Origin: JBFMFR01 sp040752025
Lineage (GTDB): Bacteria > Chloroflexota > Anaerolineae > Anaerolineales > UBA4823
Length of the DNA: 64,000 nt
Direction: 5' to 3'
NCBI GenBank assembly: GCA_040752025.1
Contig: JBFMFR010000003.1
Coordinates: 1 to 64,000 of the forward strand
Below are positions 41,355 through 50,130 of this stretch, one piece after another. The notes below the pieces were generated by a model. That model did not search any database and was not told the origin of the DNA. It saw only the letters and a list, made by a program, of their open reading frames with translations. The stretch's first letter is position 1; each line of letters opens with the position of its first letter. The position numbers were made by a program, and so were the translations under genes.

Positions 41355-42833
41355 ATGCAGGACGTGATCCTGAGTGTAAAAAATATCACCAAAACCTATC
41401 CCGGTGTGGTGGCGCTGGACAATGTTTCGCTCGACTTCCGAAAAGGGGAAGTTCACGCACTGTTGGGCGAAAATGGGGCAGGAAAATCCACACTGATCAA
41501 AGTAATCTCAGGAGCCATCGAGCCTGATCGCGGCAGCATCGTTTTCGGAGAAAAAGAATACGCCAAAATGAACCCGGGGTTATCGAGGGAGAATGGTGTG
41601 GCTGTGATCTATCAGGAATTCAGCCTGGTCGAACCCCTGTCTGTCGCTCAGAACGTTTTTCTGGGTGAAAACCGTGGGGTCTTGGTTGATTACAAGGATT
41701 TGAAAAATCGGGCCGCAAAAATTTTCGAGGAAATGAATGTATCGATTGACCCCTCCGTTCAGATCATGAAATTGAGCCCAGCCAAAAAGCAACTGGTTGA
41801 GATTGCCAAGGCGATTTCTGCGAACGCCAGAGTCCTGATTATGGATGAGCCCAGCGCCCCACTCTCAGCCTCGGAAGTCGAGACGATGTTCGAGATTATC
41901 GGGAAGCTGAAAAGCAAAGGGGTAACCATCATCTATATTTCACATCGTATCGAAGAACTGTTCAGGATTTCAGACCGCGTGACGGTGATGCGGGACGGCC
42001 GCTATATTGACACGCTGAATACCCGTGAAACCAACCGCAAAGAATTGATTGGCTTGATGGTTGGGAGAGAATTGAAAGAATATTATCCCAAACGGTCGAT
42101 CGAGCCAGCGGATATCGTTTTGGAAGTCAAGAATATCTCCGGCCTGGGGGATGAGGATATTTCTTTCACCGTGAGAAAAGGCGAGATCCTGGGCATAGCC
42201 GGTCTGGTCGGTTCTGGCAGAACCGAACTGGCTAATCTGATTTGTGGCGCTGCGCCAAAGGAGAGCGGGGAAATCTGGATCGAAGGGAAGAAAAGAGAGA
42301 TCCATTCACCAGATCAGGCTATCGCATATGGGATTGGCCTGATCCCAGAAGACCGTAAACAGCATGGCTGTATCATCAACGCCAATGTGCGCTTTAACAT
42401 TTCACTATCCACATTCAATAAGACCACCCGGTTTTCGATTGTCGATTCAAAAGCCCAGAAAACCACTGCGCGTCATTACATCGATAAATTCAACATCAAA
42501 ACCCCCTCCATGGAACAGAAGGTCATCCATCTGTCCGGCGGGAACCAGCAAAAAGTCGTGCTCGCCAAAACGCTGGCGGCCAACACCAATATTCTTATCT
42601 TCGATGAGCCCACCCGGGGCATCGATGTAGGATCGAAGCAGGAGATCTACAACCTGATGATCGAGCTTGTCAACCAGGGAAAAACCATCCTCATGATTTC
42701 TTCGGAGATGGAAGAACTGCTGGGCATGTCTGACCGGTTGATCGTACTATGTGAAGGTAGATTCATGGGCGAAGTCCCCAAAGAGGACTTTGACCAACGC
42801 CATGTGATTGAATTGGCTTCTGGCCATCATTAG
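41355..42833 (+). CDS. Sugar-type ABC transporter ATPase (RbsA/MglA-like), second copy
   Basis: A 492-residue tandem ATPase: Walker A GENGAGKST, LSPAKKQLVEIAKA and IMDEPSAPLSASEVE in the first half; GLVGSGRTE, LSGGNQQKVVLAK and FDEPTRGID in the second. The frame is open back to a GTG at 41289, but that codon lies in the hairpin stem, so the ATG at 41355, which starts the conserved MQDVILSVKNITKTYPG, is used. It is a clear paralogue of the protein at 31645 (YPKRSI, GRELKE and other shared details). Confidence 0.93.
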   Translation: MQDVILSVKNITKTYPGVVALDNVSLDFRKGEVHALLGENGAGKSTLIKVISGAIEPDRGSIVFGEKEYAKMNPGLSRENGVAVIYQEFSLVEPLSVAQNVFLGENRGVLVDYKDLKNRAAKIFEEMNVSIDPSVQIMKLSPAKKQLVEIAKAISANARVLIMDEPSAPLSASEVETMFEIIGKLKSKGVTIIYISHRIEELFRISDRVTVMRDGRYIDTLNTRETNRKELIGLMVGRELKEYYPKRSIEPADIVLEVKNISGLGDEDISFTVRKGEILGIAGLVGSGRTELANLICGAAPKESGEIWIEGKKREIHSPDQAIAYGIGLIPEDRKQHGCIINANVRFNISLSTFNKTTRFSIVDSKAQKTTARHYIDKFNIKTPSMEQKVIHLSGGNQQKVVLAKTLAANTNILIFDEPTRGIDVGSKQEIYNLMIELVNQGKTILMISSEMEELLGMSDRLIVLCEGRFMGEVPKEDFDQRHVIELASGHH

Positions 42834-42848
42834 AGCAAGAGGATAAGA

Positions 42849-43865
42849 ATGGAAAAAAGTATAAGAATCCCAAAAATCAATCTGGGTGGGCTTAAAAAAT
42901 ATACGGTGATGTTTATCCTGGTCATTCTTATGGTGCTTTTTTCGTTTTCCAGCCCATATTTTTTGACAGTGCGGAACCTGAGCAATATCATCACCCAGAA
43001 TACTTACTTCATTATCGTTGCCATCGGCCTATCGTTCGTGATGATCGGGGGAGGCATTGACCTGTCTGTAGGCTACCAGATGTCCCTGGTGGGCGTGGTT
43101 ACTGCCATGAGCATGGTGGTATATCACCACCCTGTCTGGCTTTCCGTGCTCATCGGAGTGCTGCTGGGGACTTTCCTGGGTTTACTCAACGGCCTGATTG
43201 TCACCAACATCAAGGTGTTCCCCCTGATCGTCACCATCGCCACCAGCACAGTTTTCCAAGGGGTTTCTTATATCGTCTCCAAAGCGCAAACGTTTCGAGG
43301 CTACCCGGAGGAATTCCTTTTCCTGACCAAGGGAAAAGTGCTCGGAATGAATTTCGACGTCTTTCTGACCATACTGATCATCTTGTTTGCCAGTTTCATT
43401 TACTATAAGACTTCTTATGGTTGGAACGTACTGGCCCTGGGCGGGAATGAGGAAGCTTCCAGGTTAGCGGGGATCAAAACCAAAGCGGTGAAGATCTCGG
43501 TGTACACCATTTGCGGTTTCTTCGTGGCCATCGCAACCATGGTGATGATCTCGAAAGCCAACACGACCAGTTCCATGTTTGGACCAGGGACCGAGTTCAC
43601 CGCCCTGACGGCCGCCATTGTAGGTGGGATCAGCTTCATTGGCGGGGAAGGCAATATCCTGGGCCTTGTGGCGGGGGTGTTCTTGCTGGCCATCCTGGGG
43701 AATGGTATGCAGTTGGCAGGATGGGGAACCTACGCCCAGTATATCGTGAAAGGCCTCATTCTCCTTGGCGCGGTGACTTTTGACGAATATCAAAAGAACA
43801 TCAAGGGCTCAAAACGGATCAAGCCCAATGGCAAGTCCGCTTCTGCAGAAAAAACTCCAGAATAA
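42849..43865 (+). CDS. Sugar-type ABC permease (RbsC-like), second copy
   Basis: A 338-residue polytopic permease: VMIGGGIDLSVGYQ, NGLIVTNIKVFPLIVTIATS, GGNEEASRLAGI and SFIGGEGNILGLVAG motifs. AGAGGATAAG precedes the ATG. It is the membrane partner of the ATPase 15 nt upstream and is followed after 9 nt by an esterase gene, the same order that the remnant at 34212 records for the first cassette. Confidence 0.92.
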   Translation: MEKSIRIPKINLGGLKKYTVMFILVILMVLFSFSSPYFLTVRNLSNIITQNTYFIIVAIGLSFVMIGGGIDLSVGYQMSLVGVVTAMSMVVYHHPVWLSVLIGVLLGTFLGLLNGLIVTNIKVFPLIVTIATSTVFQGVSYIVSKAQTFRGYPEEFLFLTKGKVLGMNFDVFLTILIILFASFIYYKTSYGWNVLALGGNEEASRLAGIKTKAVKISVYTICGFFVAIATMVMISKANTTSSMFGPGTEFTALTAAIVGGISFIGGEGNILGLVAGVFLLAILGNGMQLAGWGTYAQYIVKGLILLGAVTFDEYQKNIKGSKRIKPNGKSASAEKTPE

Positions 43866-43874
43866 AAGAGAAAC

Positions 43875-44780
43875 GTGATGAAATCCTTCAAGAAATTCGA
43901 ACGAGTGGATGAGGCTTCCATTGTAATCCCGCCAGCAGATGTCACTCACATTCCGAGGAAATGGCTGGATATCCCCTACGCCAGCCTCTCACCGGCCCAG
44001 AAACTGGACATCTACTTACCCAATGAAGGAGAAGGGCCTTTCCCGACCATTTTACACATCCATGGCGGGGGCTTTGCTATTGGGGATAAATGCGATCTGC
44101 ATGTTTTGGCCTGGCTAAAGGGCCTGGAGCGCGGCTACGCCGTAGTCAGTGTCAACTACCGCTTAAGCGGCGAGGCAACCTTTCCGGCAGGATTGCAGGA
44201 TATCAAAGCGGCCATCCGCTGGCTGAGGGCTAATCAGGAAAAATACCCTATCGATGGGAACCACATTGCAGCCTGTGGCGGTTCGTCAGGCGGGAACTAT
44301 GCAGCGATGGTGTGCCTGACAAGCCAGGTGACCGAATTTGACGATTACAGCCTGGGTAACCCAGAATACCCGTGTAATGTACAGGCAGCCGTAGATTGGT
44401 TTGGGCCAACAGATTTCTCGAGGATGGACGAACAATTGAATGAAAGCGGCTTAGGCCCTTCGGATCATGGCGAGGCAGATTCCCCTGAATCGAGGTATTT
44501 GGGAGGAAAACTCTCCGATGTGCCCCTGCAGGTGGAGCTCGCCAACCCGATGACCTACGTGTACGCAAACATGCCGCCAATATTGATCCAACACGGGCGA
44601 CTGGATACCCTTGTTCCAGTGCAGCAATCCATGATTTTCGTGGACAAATTAGAAAAATACGTCAGTGGTGACCGTTATGAGTTTGATATCATAGAAGGAG
44701 CCGGCCACGGCGACCCCTTGTTCGAAACAGAAGAAAATATGAAACGGGTATTTGCGTTTCTGGATCGACACCTGAAATAA
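43875..44780 (+). CDS. Alpha/beta-hydrolase, BD-FAE-like esterase, second copy
   Basis: A 301-residue cytosolic serine hydrolase. HGGGF oxyanion motif (about residue 60), nucleophile elbow GGSSGG (about 135-140), late Asp and His (HGRLDTLVPVQQS; EGAGHGDPLFETEEN). It is clearly homologous to the esterase at 34733 over its length. The transporter-then-esterase order suggests that an ester is imported and then hydrolysed inside the cell. Confidence 0.88.
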   Translation: MMKSFKKFERVDEASIVIPPADVTHIPRKWLDIPYASLSPAQKLDIYLPNEGEGPFPTILHIHGGGFAIGDKCDLHVLAWLKGLERGYAVVSVNYRLSGEATFPAGLQDIKAAIRWLRANQEKYPIDGNHIAACGGSSGGNYAAMVCLTSQVTEFDDYSLGNPEYPCNVQAAVDWFGPTDFSRMDEQLNESGLGPSDHGEADSPESRYLGGKLSDVPLQVELANPMTYVYANMPPILIQHGRLDTLVPVQQSMIFVDKLEKYVSGDRYEFDIIEGAGHGDPLFETEENMKRVFAFLDRHLK

Positions 44781-44787
44781 TGGTGCG

Positions 44788-44985
44788 CTAAGAATCGGAT
44801 TCTGGTTGGTCTTCATCTACCCAGATAATCGCCTCGGAAACGCAATTGGCCTGGCAGGTGCCACATTCGACACAGATTTCAACGTCAATGTGCGCTTGAG
44901 TTTCCCCTTCTGTAATTGCACCTGTCTCACAGCCGACTACACAAGCGCCGCACAGGATGCATAGATCAGTTACCACGTATGGCAT
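44788..44985 (-). CDS. Small 2[4Fe-4S] ferredoxin-like protein
   Basis: A 65-residue protein with two CxxCxxCxxxC motifs: CILCGACVVGCE (residues 9-20) and CVECGTCQANCV (about 38-49). The Pro that normally follows the last Cys of each motif is Glu or Val here, which is unusual and may shift the redox potential. It is the last gene of the nitroreductase/CoA-transferase operon and probably carries electrons for one of its enzymes. Confidence 0.88.
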   Translation of the reverse strand: MPYVVTDLCILCGACVVGCETGAITEGETQAHIDVEICVECGTCQANCVSEAIIWVDEDQPESDS

Positions 44986-45019
44986 TCAGTACCTCCAAAA
45001 ACCAGTAAGACTTTATGGA

Positions 45020-45796
45020 TTAGCCTCCGGCATACGCCTTTTCCGGGTCGATCTCTTCACGAATCAGCCGAATGTGTTCCGCCGTTGGCGGTTCGGTGAC
45101 CGGCAGATCATCGGGAATGAGAGGGGTGAAGCTCATATTGGCTAGGATATCCTCCAGCGTTGTGTTGGGGTGGATTGACTCCAGGCGCATGCGCTTACTT
45201 TCTGGGTCGAAATCGAAGACCGCTTTGTCCGTGATCACTTTACTGGGGCCGCCTCGCAATCCAGCCGCCTGGCGATCTTTGCCTCCTCCCAGATACCCTG
45301 GGCTTGTGACGAAATCCACCACTTCATTGAGCTTGCGGACCTCGTGGCGGATCGTGATGATGGTACGACGGGCGCAAGAGGCGATATCGTTGCCACCGCC
45401 ACTGCCTGTAAAGCGGCGATATTTCCCTTTCGGGGCGCCCACCAAAGTGGTATTGATGTTGCCATAGGCATCCACTTCCAAAGCGCCCAAAAAACCGACA
45501 TCCACCAATCCCTTGTGTAATACGGTTCCCAACATGTCCGCAAAACTGGTATGAATCTTCGCTCGATACCAGAGCCTCGGATCCGAGAGCCCATCAACGC
45601 CTACCTCAAGAGGTTCTGGGTCTACCACGCCTAACTCAAACAGTATGGTGATGTTTGGAGCGTGCGTGCGTTTGGCGAGGAATGAAGCAATGACCGGCAA
45701 GCCAAGCCCAACCCCAACAATTTCACCATCCTTGATTTCACGAGCACTTGCAACAGCCATCAATTCAAAGGAGGTATATTCGAGATCTGCTGTCAT
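45020..45796 (-). CDS. CoA-transferase subunit B (GctB/IpdB-like)
   Basis: A 258-residue beta subunit of a family I CoA-transferase. The fold-typical GVGLGLPVIASFLAKRTHAPNITILFELG segment holds a Glu (FELG) where glutaconate CoA-transferase has its catalytic Glu, though alignment is needed to be sure. The GSGGGNDIASCARRTIITIRHE motif is typical of the GctB/IpdB branch. IpdAB homologues are hydrolases of ring-opened steroid CoA esters that lack the Glu. GAGGAAAT precedes the ATG. It pairs with subunit A encoded 18 nt upstream. Confidence 0.85.
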   Translation of the reverse strand: MTADLEYTSFELMAVASAREIKDGEIVGVGLGLPVIASFLAKRTHAPNITILFELGVVDPEPLEVGVDGLSDPRLWYRAKIHTSFADMLGTVLHKGLVDVGFLGALEVDAYGNINTTLVGAPKGKYRRFTGSGGGNDIASCARRTIITIRHEVRKLNEVVDFVTSPGYLGGGKDRQAAGLRGGPSKVITDKAVFDFDPESKRMRLESIHPNTTLEDILANMSFTPLIPDDLPVTEPPTAEHIRLIREEIDPEKAYAGG

Positions 45797-45814
45797 TTTA
45801 TATTTCCTCGCGCC

Positions 45815-46714
45815 TCAATAACCTAAAACAGGGTCAGCAACCAGTTTATTTAGATATTTCATGCCCCCCAACAGCTCCAGGTATTCCCAATGATCTTTGA
45901 CACCGTAGACATACTTATCCAGGTATTCCTTTGTCCCTTCCGGCGTCTTGGAGGCCACGGCATATTCCTTGATATGCGCTTTATCAAAATCATAGACATC
46001 ATAGACCGAGGTGGGGTGTGCCGAGAAGGGCTGGTGAACCACATGCGAGACTCTGAAGCCGTGCACCAAAGTACGTTCTGGGTACCGGCGAATCGTTTCA
46101 GTGGACACGAGCTTTTCAGCAATCACAATGGTGCGTCTGCTGGCCTTGACCTGTTCTTCGTTATCCCAACGTGGCCCCAAAATCCAGGCATTGCCCTCCT
46201 CGTCCGCAACTTGCACCTGCACAACGGCCACGTCAGGGGCGAGCGGCTTGAGAACCAGCCAGTCTTCACCCGTGAAAGGGTCCTGCAAACGACCGACTGG
46301 CGGAGGGGTGATTGCCTGCAACTCTTTGAGAATATCCGATCCGTTCAAAGAGCGAATGGGTATAAATGGCAATCCCAATGAACCAGCCAGGTAGCGGAAG
46401 GTCATCGAGAGACTGCTTAATTCTTCCCTGGCCAGAGCACCCTGTTCGATGCCACGATTCAAACAATAGTGCGGACCGGAGCGGCCCCGAGAGCCGCCGC
46501 CATAGACAATGCGATCTACCGCCCCACCTGCGACCATCAGGTCCGCATCCATGCCTGCCACGCACTGTGAAACAGTCAGATTCTTCGCTCCCTGGCGGAT
46601 CACCTCGTGCGCAAAAGCCATCGTACACCTTGCAGTTGCAAAACCCGAAAGGGCAACATGCGCCCCAGATGGAACTGATGCAACTGCATCTGTCAGAGTT
46701 GACACCTTGGCCAT
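45815..46714 (-). CDS. CoA-transferase subunit A (GctA/IpdA-like)
   Basis: A 299-residue alpha subunit of a family I CoA-transferase: VPSGAHVALSGFATARCTMAFAHEVIRQGAKNLTVSQC resembles the N-terminus of GctA and IpdA, followed by GGAVDRIVYGGGSRG and QVQVADEEGNAWILG. AGGAGG precedes the ATG. With subunit B it would activate or hydrolyse a carboxylic acid as its CoA ester; the acid is unknown. It lies between an unknown protein and subunit B in the operon. Confidence 0.85.
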   Translation of the reverse strand: MAKVSTLTDAVASVPSGAHVALSGFATARCTMAFAHEVIRQGAKNLTVSQCVAGMDADLMVAGGAVDRIVYGGGSRGRSGPHYCLNRGIEQGALAREELSSLSMTFRYLAGSLGLPFIPIRSLNGSDILKELQAITPPPVGRLQDPFTGEDWLVLKPLAPDVAVVQVQVADEEGNAWILGPRWDNEEQVKASRRTIVIAEKLVSTETIRRYPERTLVHGFRVSHVVHQPFSAHPTSVYDVYDFDKAHIKEYAVASKTPEGTKEYLDKYVYGVKDHWEYLELLGGMKYLNKLVADPVLGY

Positions 46715-46723
46715 CAGCGCCTC

Positions 46724-47188
46724 CTAAGCCAGCACAGGCCGCTTCTCAAAAAGGACCAGCAGCAGTTTGCACAGCCCTTCTTCCACTTTGATTTCGGCCA
46801 GTTCAACTGGAATATCGAGCTTGTTCTCAATAGCCAATACAATCAGGTTCGCCGGCACGCAGGTAAAAGGCTCGATATCCTTCGAAACCATCCTTTCCTC
46901 AACTTGCCGGTGGATGCACCCTTTCACCTGGACGCGCAGCAATCGATCCTCGCGCTCATGGGAAAGGTCAGCAACAATCCCTTCATCTTCCAAGACCTTG
47001 TTTATCGCCGGAAGGATTTTTTCGATTTCTGCAGAATCAAGAATTGGGAGCACCTTTTCATTGAAATATTCCTGCCCGATGGTGGTCATGCGGAAACGCG
47101 CTCCCTTGCCGCGCTCATCCCAAAAGGCCTTTTCCAACTCGTACATCAAATCATTGACATAATCGACCGGGATGGATTTGGTGTTCAT
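46724..47188 (-). CDS. Hypothetical protein of the nitroreductase operon
   Basis: A 154-residue soluble protein that I do not recognise. It is helical in the first half; the second half holds a conserved-looking GCIHRQVEERMVS and FTCVPANLIVLAIENK with two Cys, vaguely like 4-vinyl-reductase-type domains or small ligand-binding regulators. Its ATG overlaps the nitroreductase stop (ATGA), so the two are translationally coupled and may work together. Confidence 0.65.
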   Translation of the reverse strand: MNTKSIPVDYVNDLMYELEKAFWDERGKGARFRMTTIGQEYFNEKVLPILDSAEIEKILPAINKVLEDEGIVADLSHEREDRLLRVQVKGCIHRQVEERMVSKDIEPFTCVPANLIVLAIENKLDIPVELAEIKVEEGLCKLLLVLFEKRPVLA

Positions 47189-47859
47189 GCTTGCTCCTTA
47201 TAATAGGGGTCTCCCCATTTCTCCGTAAAAACCAGCTCATTGACCGGCAGGCGCGGGCGGGGCCGGTGCGGCCGCGTGGGATGGCCAACCGAGAGAATAC
47301 TGACCGCCTTATACCCTTCTGGTATGCCTAACAAAGCCTTGATGCGCTCTTCATCCCGGATGTCAATGCACGGGGCAATGACCCAGCAAGCGCCCAGGCC
47401 CAGCGCAGTCACCATCAACAAGATGTTCTCAATGGCGGCCGAAGTGTCGTAGGGCATATCCCAGACATCCTTTTTGCCACATACGACGATGTTGACAGGA
47501 GCATCGGCCATGAAAGCGGAAACCTGCCCGGAGGTCAATTTTTGGAAAGCCGCCTGCTTCTTGGCCTCATCTTGTAGATTCGCAAAACGCTCCTGCATTT
47601 TCTTGGTCACAAACTCGGCCGTGAAGCGGCGGCCGCTGCCGCCGCCAGCGATAGCCCCCATCTTCTTGCGCATGACTTCATCCTTCACGATGATGAAGCG
47701 CCAGGGCTGAGCATTCTCCCCCGAAGGCGCCTGCCGGGCAGCTTCCAGGATCAAATCAAGATCATGCTCCGACACGGGTTCTGCGGAAAATTCCCGAATG
47801 CTGCGACGATCCTGAATAATCTTTGTCGCTGCATCGATCAAAGTATATGTTTCTGACAT
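47185..47859 (-). CDS. Nitroreductase-family flavoprotein
   Basis: A 224-residue FMN-dependent oxidoreductase of the nitroreductase superfamily. The N-terminal DRRSIREFSAEPV and EAARQAPSGENAQPWRFIIV FMN-binding segments and the C-terminal GLGACWV region are clear. Members reduce nitroaromatics, flavins or enones, or act in dehalogenation and ring-reduction pathways. It is the first gene of a five-gene operon with a CoA-transferase and ferredoxin, behind an IclR-type operator. GGAGGAAGG precedes the ATG. Confidence 0.9.
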   Translation of the reverse strand: MSETYTLIDAATKIIQDRRSIREFSAEPVSEHDLDLILEAARQAPSGENAQPWRFIIVKDEVMRKKMGAIAGGGSGRRFTAEFVTKKMQERFANLQDEAKKQAAFQKLTSGQVSAFMADAPVNIVVCGKKDVWDMPYDTSAAIENILLMVTALGLGACWVIAPCIDIRDEERIKALLGIPEGYKAVSILSVGHPTRPHRPRPRLPVNELVFTEKWGDPYYKEQA

Positions 47860-47905
47860 CCTTCCTCCTCGTGATCGTAAAAAAGACTGCCGTTGTCTTG
47901 TCTAA

Positions 47906-47966
47906 TGAAACTCTGTTTTATTTTGTGATACAATGTAAGTATGACATAATCCTGGTCAATTGTCAA
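47906..47966 (-). promoter_or_regulatory. Nitroreductase-operon promoter with IclR-type operator
   Basis: Minus strand: TTGACA (47966-47961), 17-nt spacer, CATACT (47943-47938), then TAAAACagaGTTTCA (47920-47906), a one-mismatch version of the larA operator, at about +11 to +25. Divergent from the IclR gene at 48094, whose own TATAAT -10 box lies at 48042-48047. Confidence 0.75.
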
Positions 47967-48093
47967 TATTTTTATCTGAATCATTGGGCGAATTGAAGCA
48001 AAGCCGGTAAAAATTACTCAAGTGACTTTCTGTCCAGCGAGTATAATCCTTGTGAACGACTGAACAAAGAAAGTTAGCGAGAGGTAACCCATT

Positions 48094-48864
48094 ATGAGCG
48101 AATCAATCCGTGCTGTAGAGCGTGCCCTGGATGTTCTGCTGTGCTTCACCAGCAATACCCCTGAATTATCCATGACCCAAATTTCAGAACTGGTGGGGAT
48201 CAATAAGAGCACCGTACACAGGCTGTTAGCAACTTTAGAGAGGAAACGCTTCGTTGAAAGAGACGAGACGACGGGTGTGTACAGGCCAGGCATTCGCCTT
48301 CTGCAAATGGCCTACCTCACTATGGATCATAACAACTTACGCCGCCTGGCAGCGCCGTTCTTGCACAGCCTGTGCAACCAATATCGCGAAAACGTCAACC
48401 TGTCGGTGCTCGAGGATGTCAGCGTAATCTACGTGGATGTGGTCGAGAGCCCGCAACGCGTAAAACTGGCTGCCACCGTCGGGCAACAGCTCCCGGCTTT
48501 CTGCACGGCATCCGGGAAAGCCATGCTTGCGTTTCTACCTGAAGATCATATCCAACGCATCTTAGAACACGGCTTGCCCAGGTACACCCGAAACACAATC
48601 CTTACCAAGGAAGCCTTCCTTGAAAACCTGCGAATCGCGCAAGCACAGGGGTTTGCGCTCTCGGAGCAAGAGTTCGAAGAAGGCATCAACGCTATTGCTG
48701 CGCCGGTCCTGAACAGCGACAACCGGCCGGTGGCATCCATTTCGATTGCCGGGCCGGCTTACCGCCTCACCCGGGAACGAATGCTCGAGATCGGCCCCGA
48801 TTTCGTGGCGCAAATCAGGAAGTTCGCTGAGGAAGTCGAGCTGGTGGTCAGCCTGGATTCCTGA
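48094..48864 (+). CDS. IclR-family transcriptional regulator, second
   Basis: A 256-residue regulator with an N-terminal winged HTH (MTQISELVGINKSTVHRLLATLERKRF, about residues 25-55) and an IclR effector domain (LPAFCTASGKAMLAFLP; FEEGINAIAAPVL). GAGAGG precedes the ATG. It is divergent from the nitroreductase operon and is the likely reader of the palindrome at 47906, and perhaps of those at 20014 and 20180. It differs clearly from the IclR at 13110 in the effector domain. The 145 nt after its stop hold short inverted repeats (GGGCAC/GTGCCC) without a T run. Confidence 0.92.
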   Translation: MSESIRAVERALDVLLCFTSNTPELSMTQISELVGINKSTVHRLLATLERKRFVERDETTGVYRPGIRLLQMAYLTMDHNNLRRLAAPFLHSLCNQYRENVNLSVLEDVSVIYVDVVESPQRVKLAATVGQQLPAFCTASGKAMLAFLPEDHIQRILEHGLPRYTRNTILTKEAFLENLRIAQAQGFALSEQEFEEGINAIAAPVLNSDNRPVASISIAGPAYRLTRERMLEIGPDFVAQIRKFAEEVELVVSLDS

Positions 48865-49009
48865 GATACTCGCTGCGTAAGTGGATCCCGTGGATCCAGC
48901 AGTTCGGAAGATAACATGAACCCGTATCAAGCAGCCTGAAACGAATCCGGTGCGGGCACCTGGCAGAAGCTGCATGCGTGCCCGTCCAGGAATTATTGCA
49001 GGAGTTGTA

Positions 49010-50062
49010 TCAGATAAAGTAGCGCTTCCGCAGCCAAAACGCCACGTTTACCAGGCCAATCATCACCGGCACTTCGATCAACGGACCGATCACGGCAGCG
49101 AAAGCCTGGCCCGAATTGATGCCGAAGACTGCTACGGCAACAGCGATGGCCAGCTCGAAGTTGTTGCTGGCGGCAGTGAAAGCAATCGTGGTAGTCTTAG
49201 AATAGTCTGCGCCAACGCGCTGCCCCATCCAGAAGCTCACCAGGAACATCACCACGAAGTAGATCACCAGCGGAATGGCGATGCGCACCACATCCAGCGG
49301 GATGGTGACAATCAGCTCGCCCTTCAGGCTGAACATGACCACGATGGTGAACAGCAGGGCCGTCAGGGTCAACGGGCTGATGCGCGGCACAAACTGGGTC
49401 TCGTACCAGGCTTTGCCCCTGGCGCGCAGCAGGAGCAAGCGCGTCAGGAAGCCAGCGATGAAGGGGATACCCAGATAAATGAAGACACTCCTGGCAATCT
49501 CACCGATGGTGATATCCACAACCGCGCCCTGCATGCCCAACCTGGCGGGCAAGACAGTGATAAAAACATAGGCATAAACACTGTATAACAGCACCTGGAA
49601 GACACTGTTGAAGGCCACCAGCCCGGCAGCGTATTCGGCGTCGCCCCTGGCCAGGTCGTTCCACACGATCACCATCGCAATGCAGCGCGCCAGGCCGATC
49701 AAGATCAGGCCGGCCATGTATTCAGGATAGCCTCGCAGGAAGACGATTGCCAGGATGAACATCAGGATCGGGCCGATGACCCAGTTCTGTACCAAGGATA
49801 GCCCCAACACCTTAACGTTGCGAAATACATCCCCCAATTCTTCGTAGTGCACCTTGGCCAGCGGTGGGTACATCATCAGGATCAAGCCAATAGCGATGGG
49901 GATATTGGTAGTGCCCACCGAGACAGCTTTATTGAAGCTTTCTACTGCAGCGGGGAAGAGAAAGCCGATGCCGACCCCCAGCGCCATGGCCAGGAAAATC
50001 CACAGCGTCAGGAATCGGTCGAGGAATGAAAGCTGTTTGGGTACACCGGTTTCTTCCATCAT
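49010..50062 (-). CDS. acr3: Arsenite efflux pump (Acr3)
   Basis: A 350-residue polytopic membrane protein of the Acr3 branch of the BASS superfamily. Family signatures: IPIAIGLILMMYPPLAKVHYEEL, LSLVQNWVIGPILMFILA, GLARCIAMVIVWNDLARGDAEY (with the conserved Cys of Acr3) and TAASNNFELAIAVAVAVFG. It expels arsenite. It is the last gene of the arsenic operon behind arsC. Confidence 0.93.
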   Translation of the reverse strand: MMEETGVPKQLSFLDRFLTLWIFLAMALGVGIGFLFPAAVESFNKAVSVGTTNIPIAIGLILMMYPPLAKVHYEELGDVFRNVKVLGLSLVQNWVIGPILMFILAIVFLRGYPEYMAGLILIGLARCIAMVIVWNDLARGDAEYAAGLVAFNSVFQVLLYSVYAYVFITVLPARLGMQGAVVDITIGEIARSVFIYLGIPFIAGFLTRLLLLRARGKAWYETQFVPRISPLTLTALLFTIVVMFSLKGELIVTIPLDVVRIAIPLVIYFVVMFLVSFWMGQRVGADYSKTTTIAFTAASNNFELAIAVAVAVFGINSGQAFAAVIGPLIEVPVMIGLVNVAFWLRKRYFI

Positions 50063-50130
50063 AAAGTCTCCATATTCTTTATCTGTTTATATCGCCCCGG
50101 CGTTGAGGGCGCTTTGCCTTATGCCAGGCG

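Noticed and set aside
48930..48990. Terminator between the second IclR gene and acr3
   Set aside because: The GGGCAC/GTGCCC inverted repeat has a long loop and no T run on either strand.
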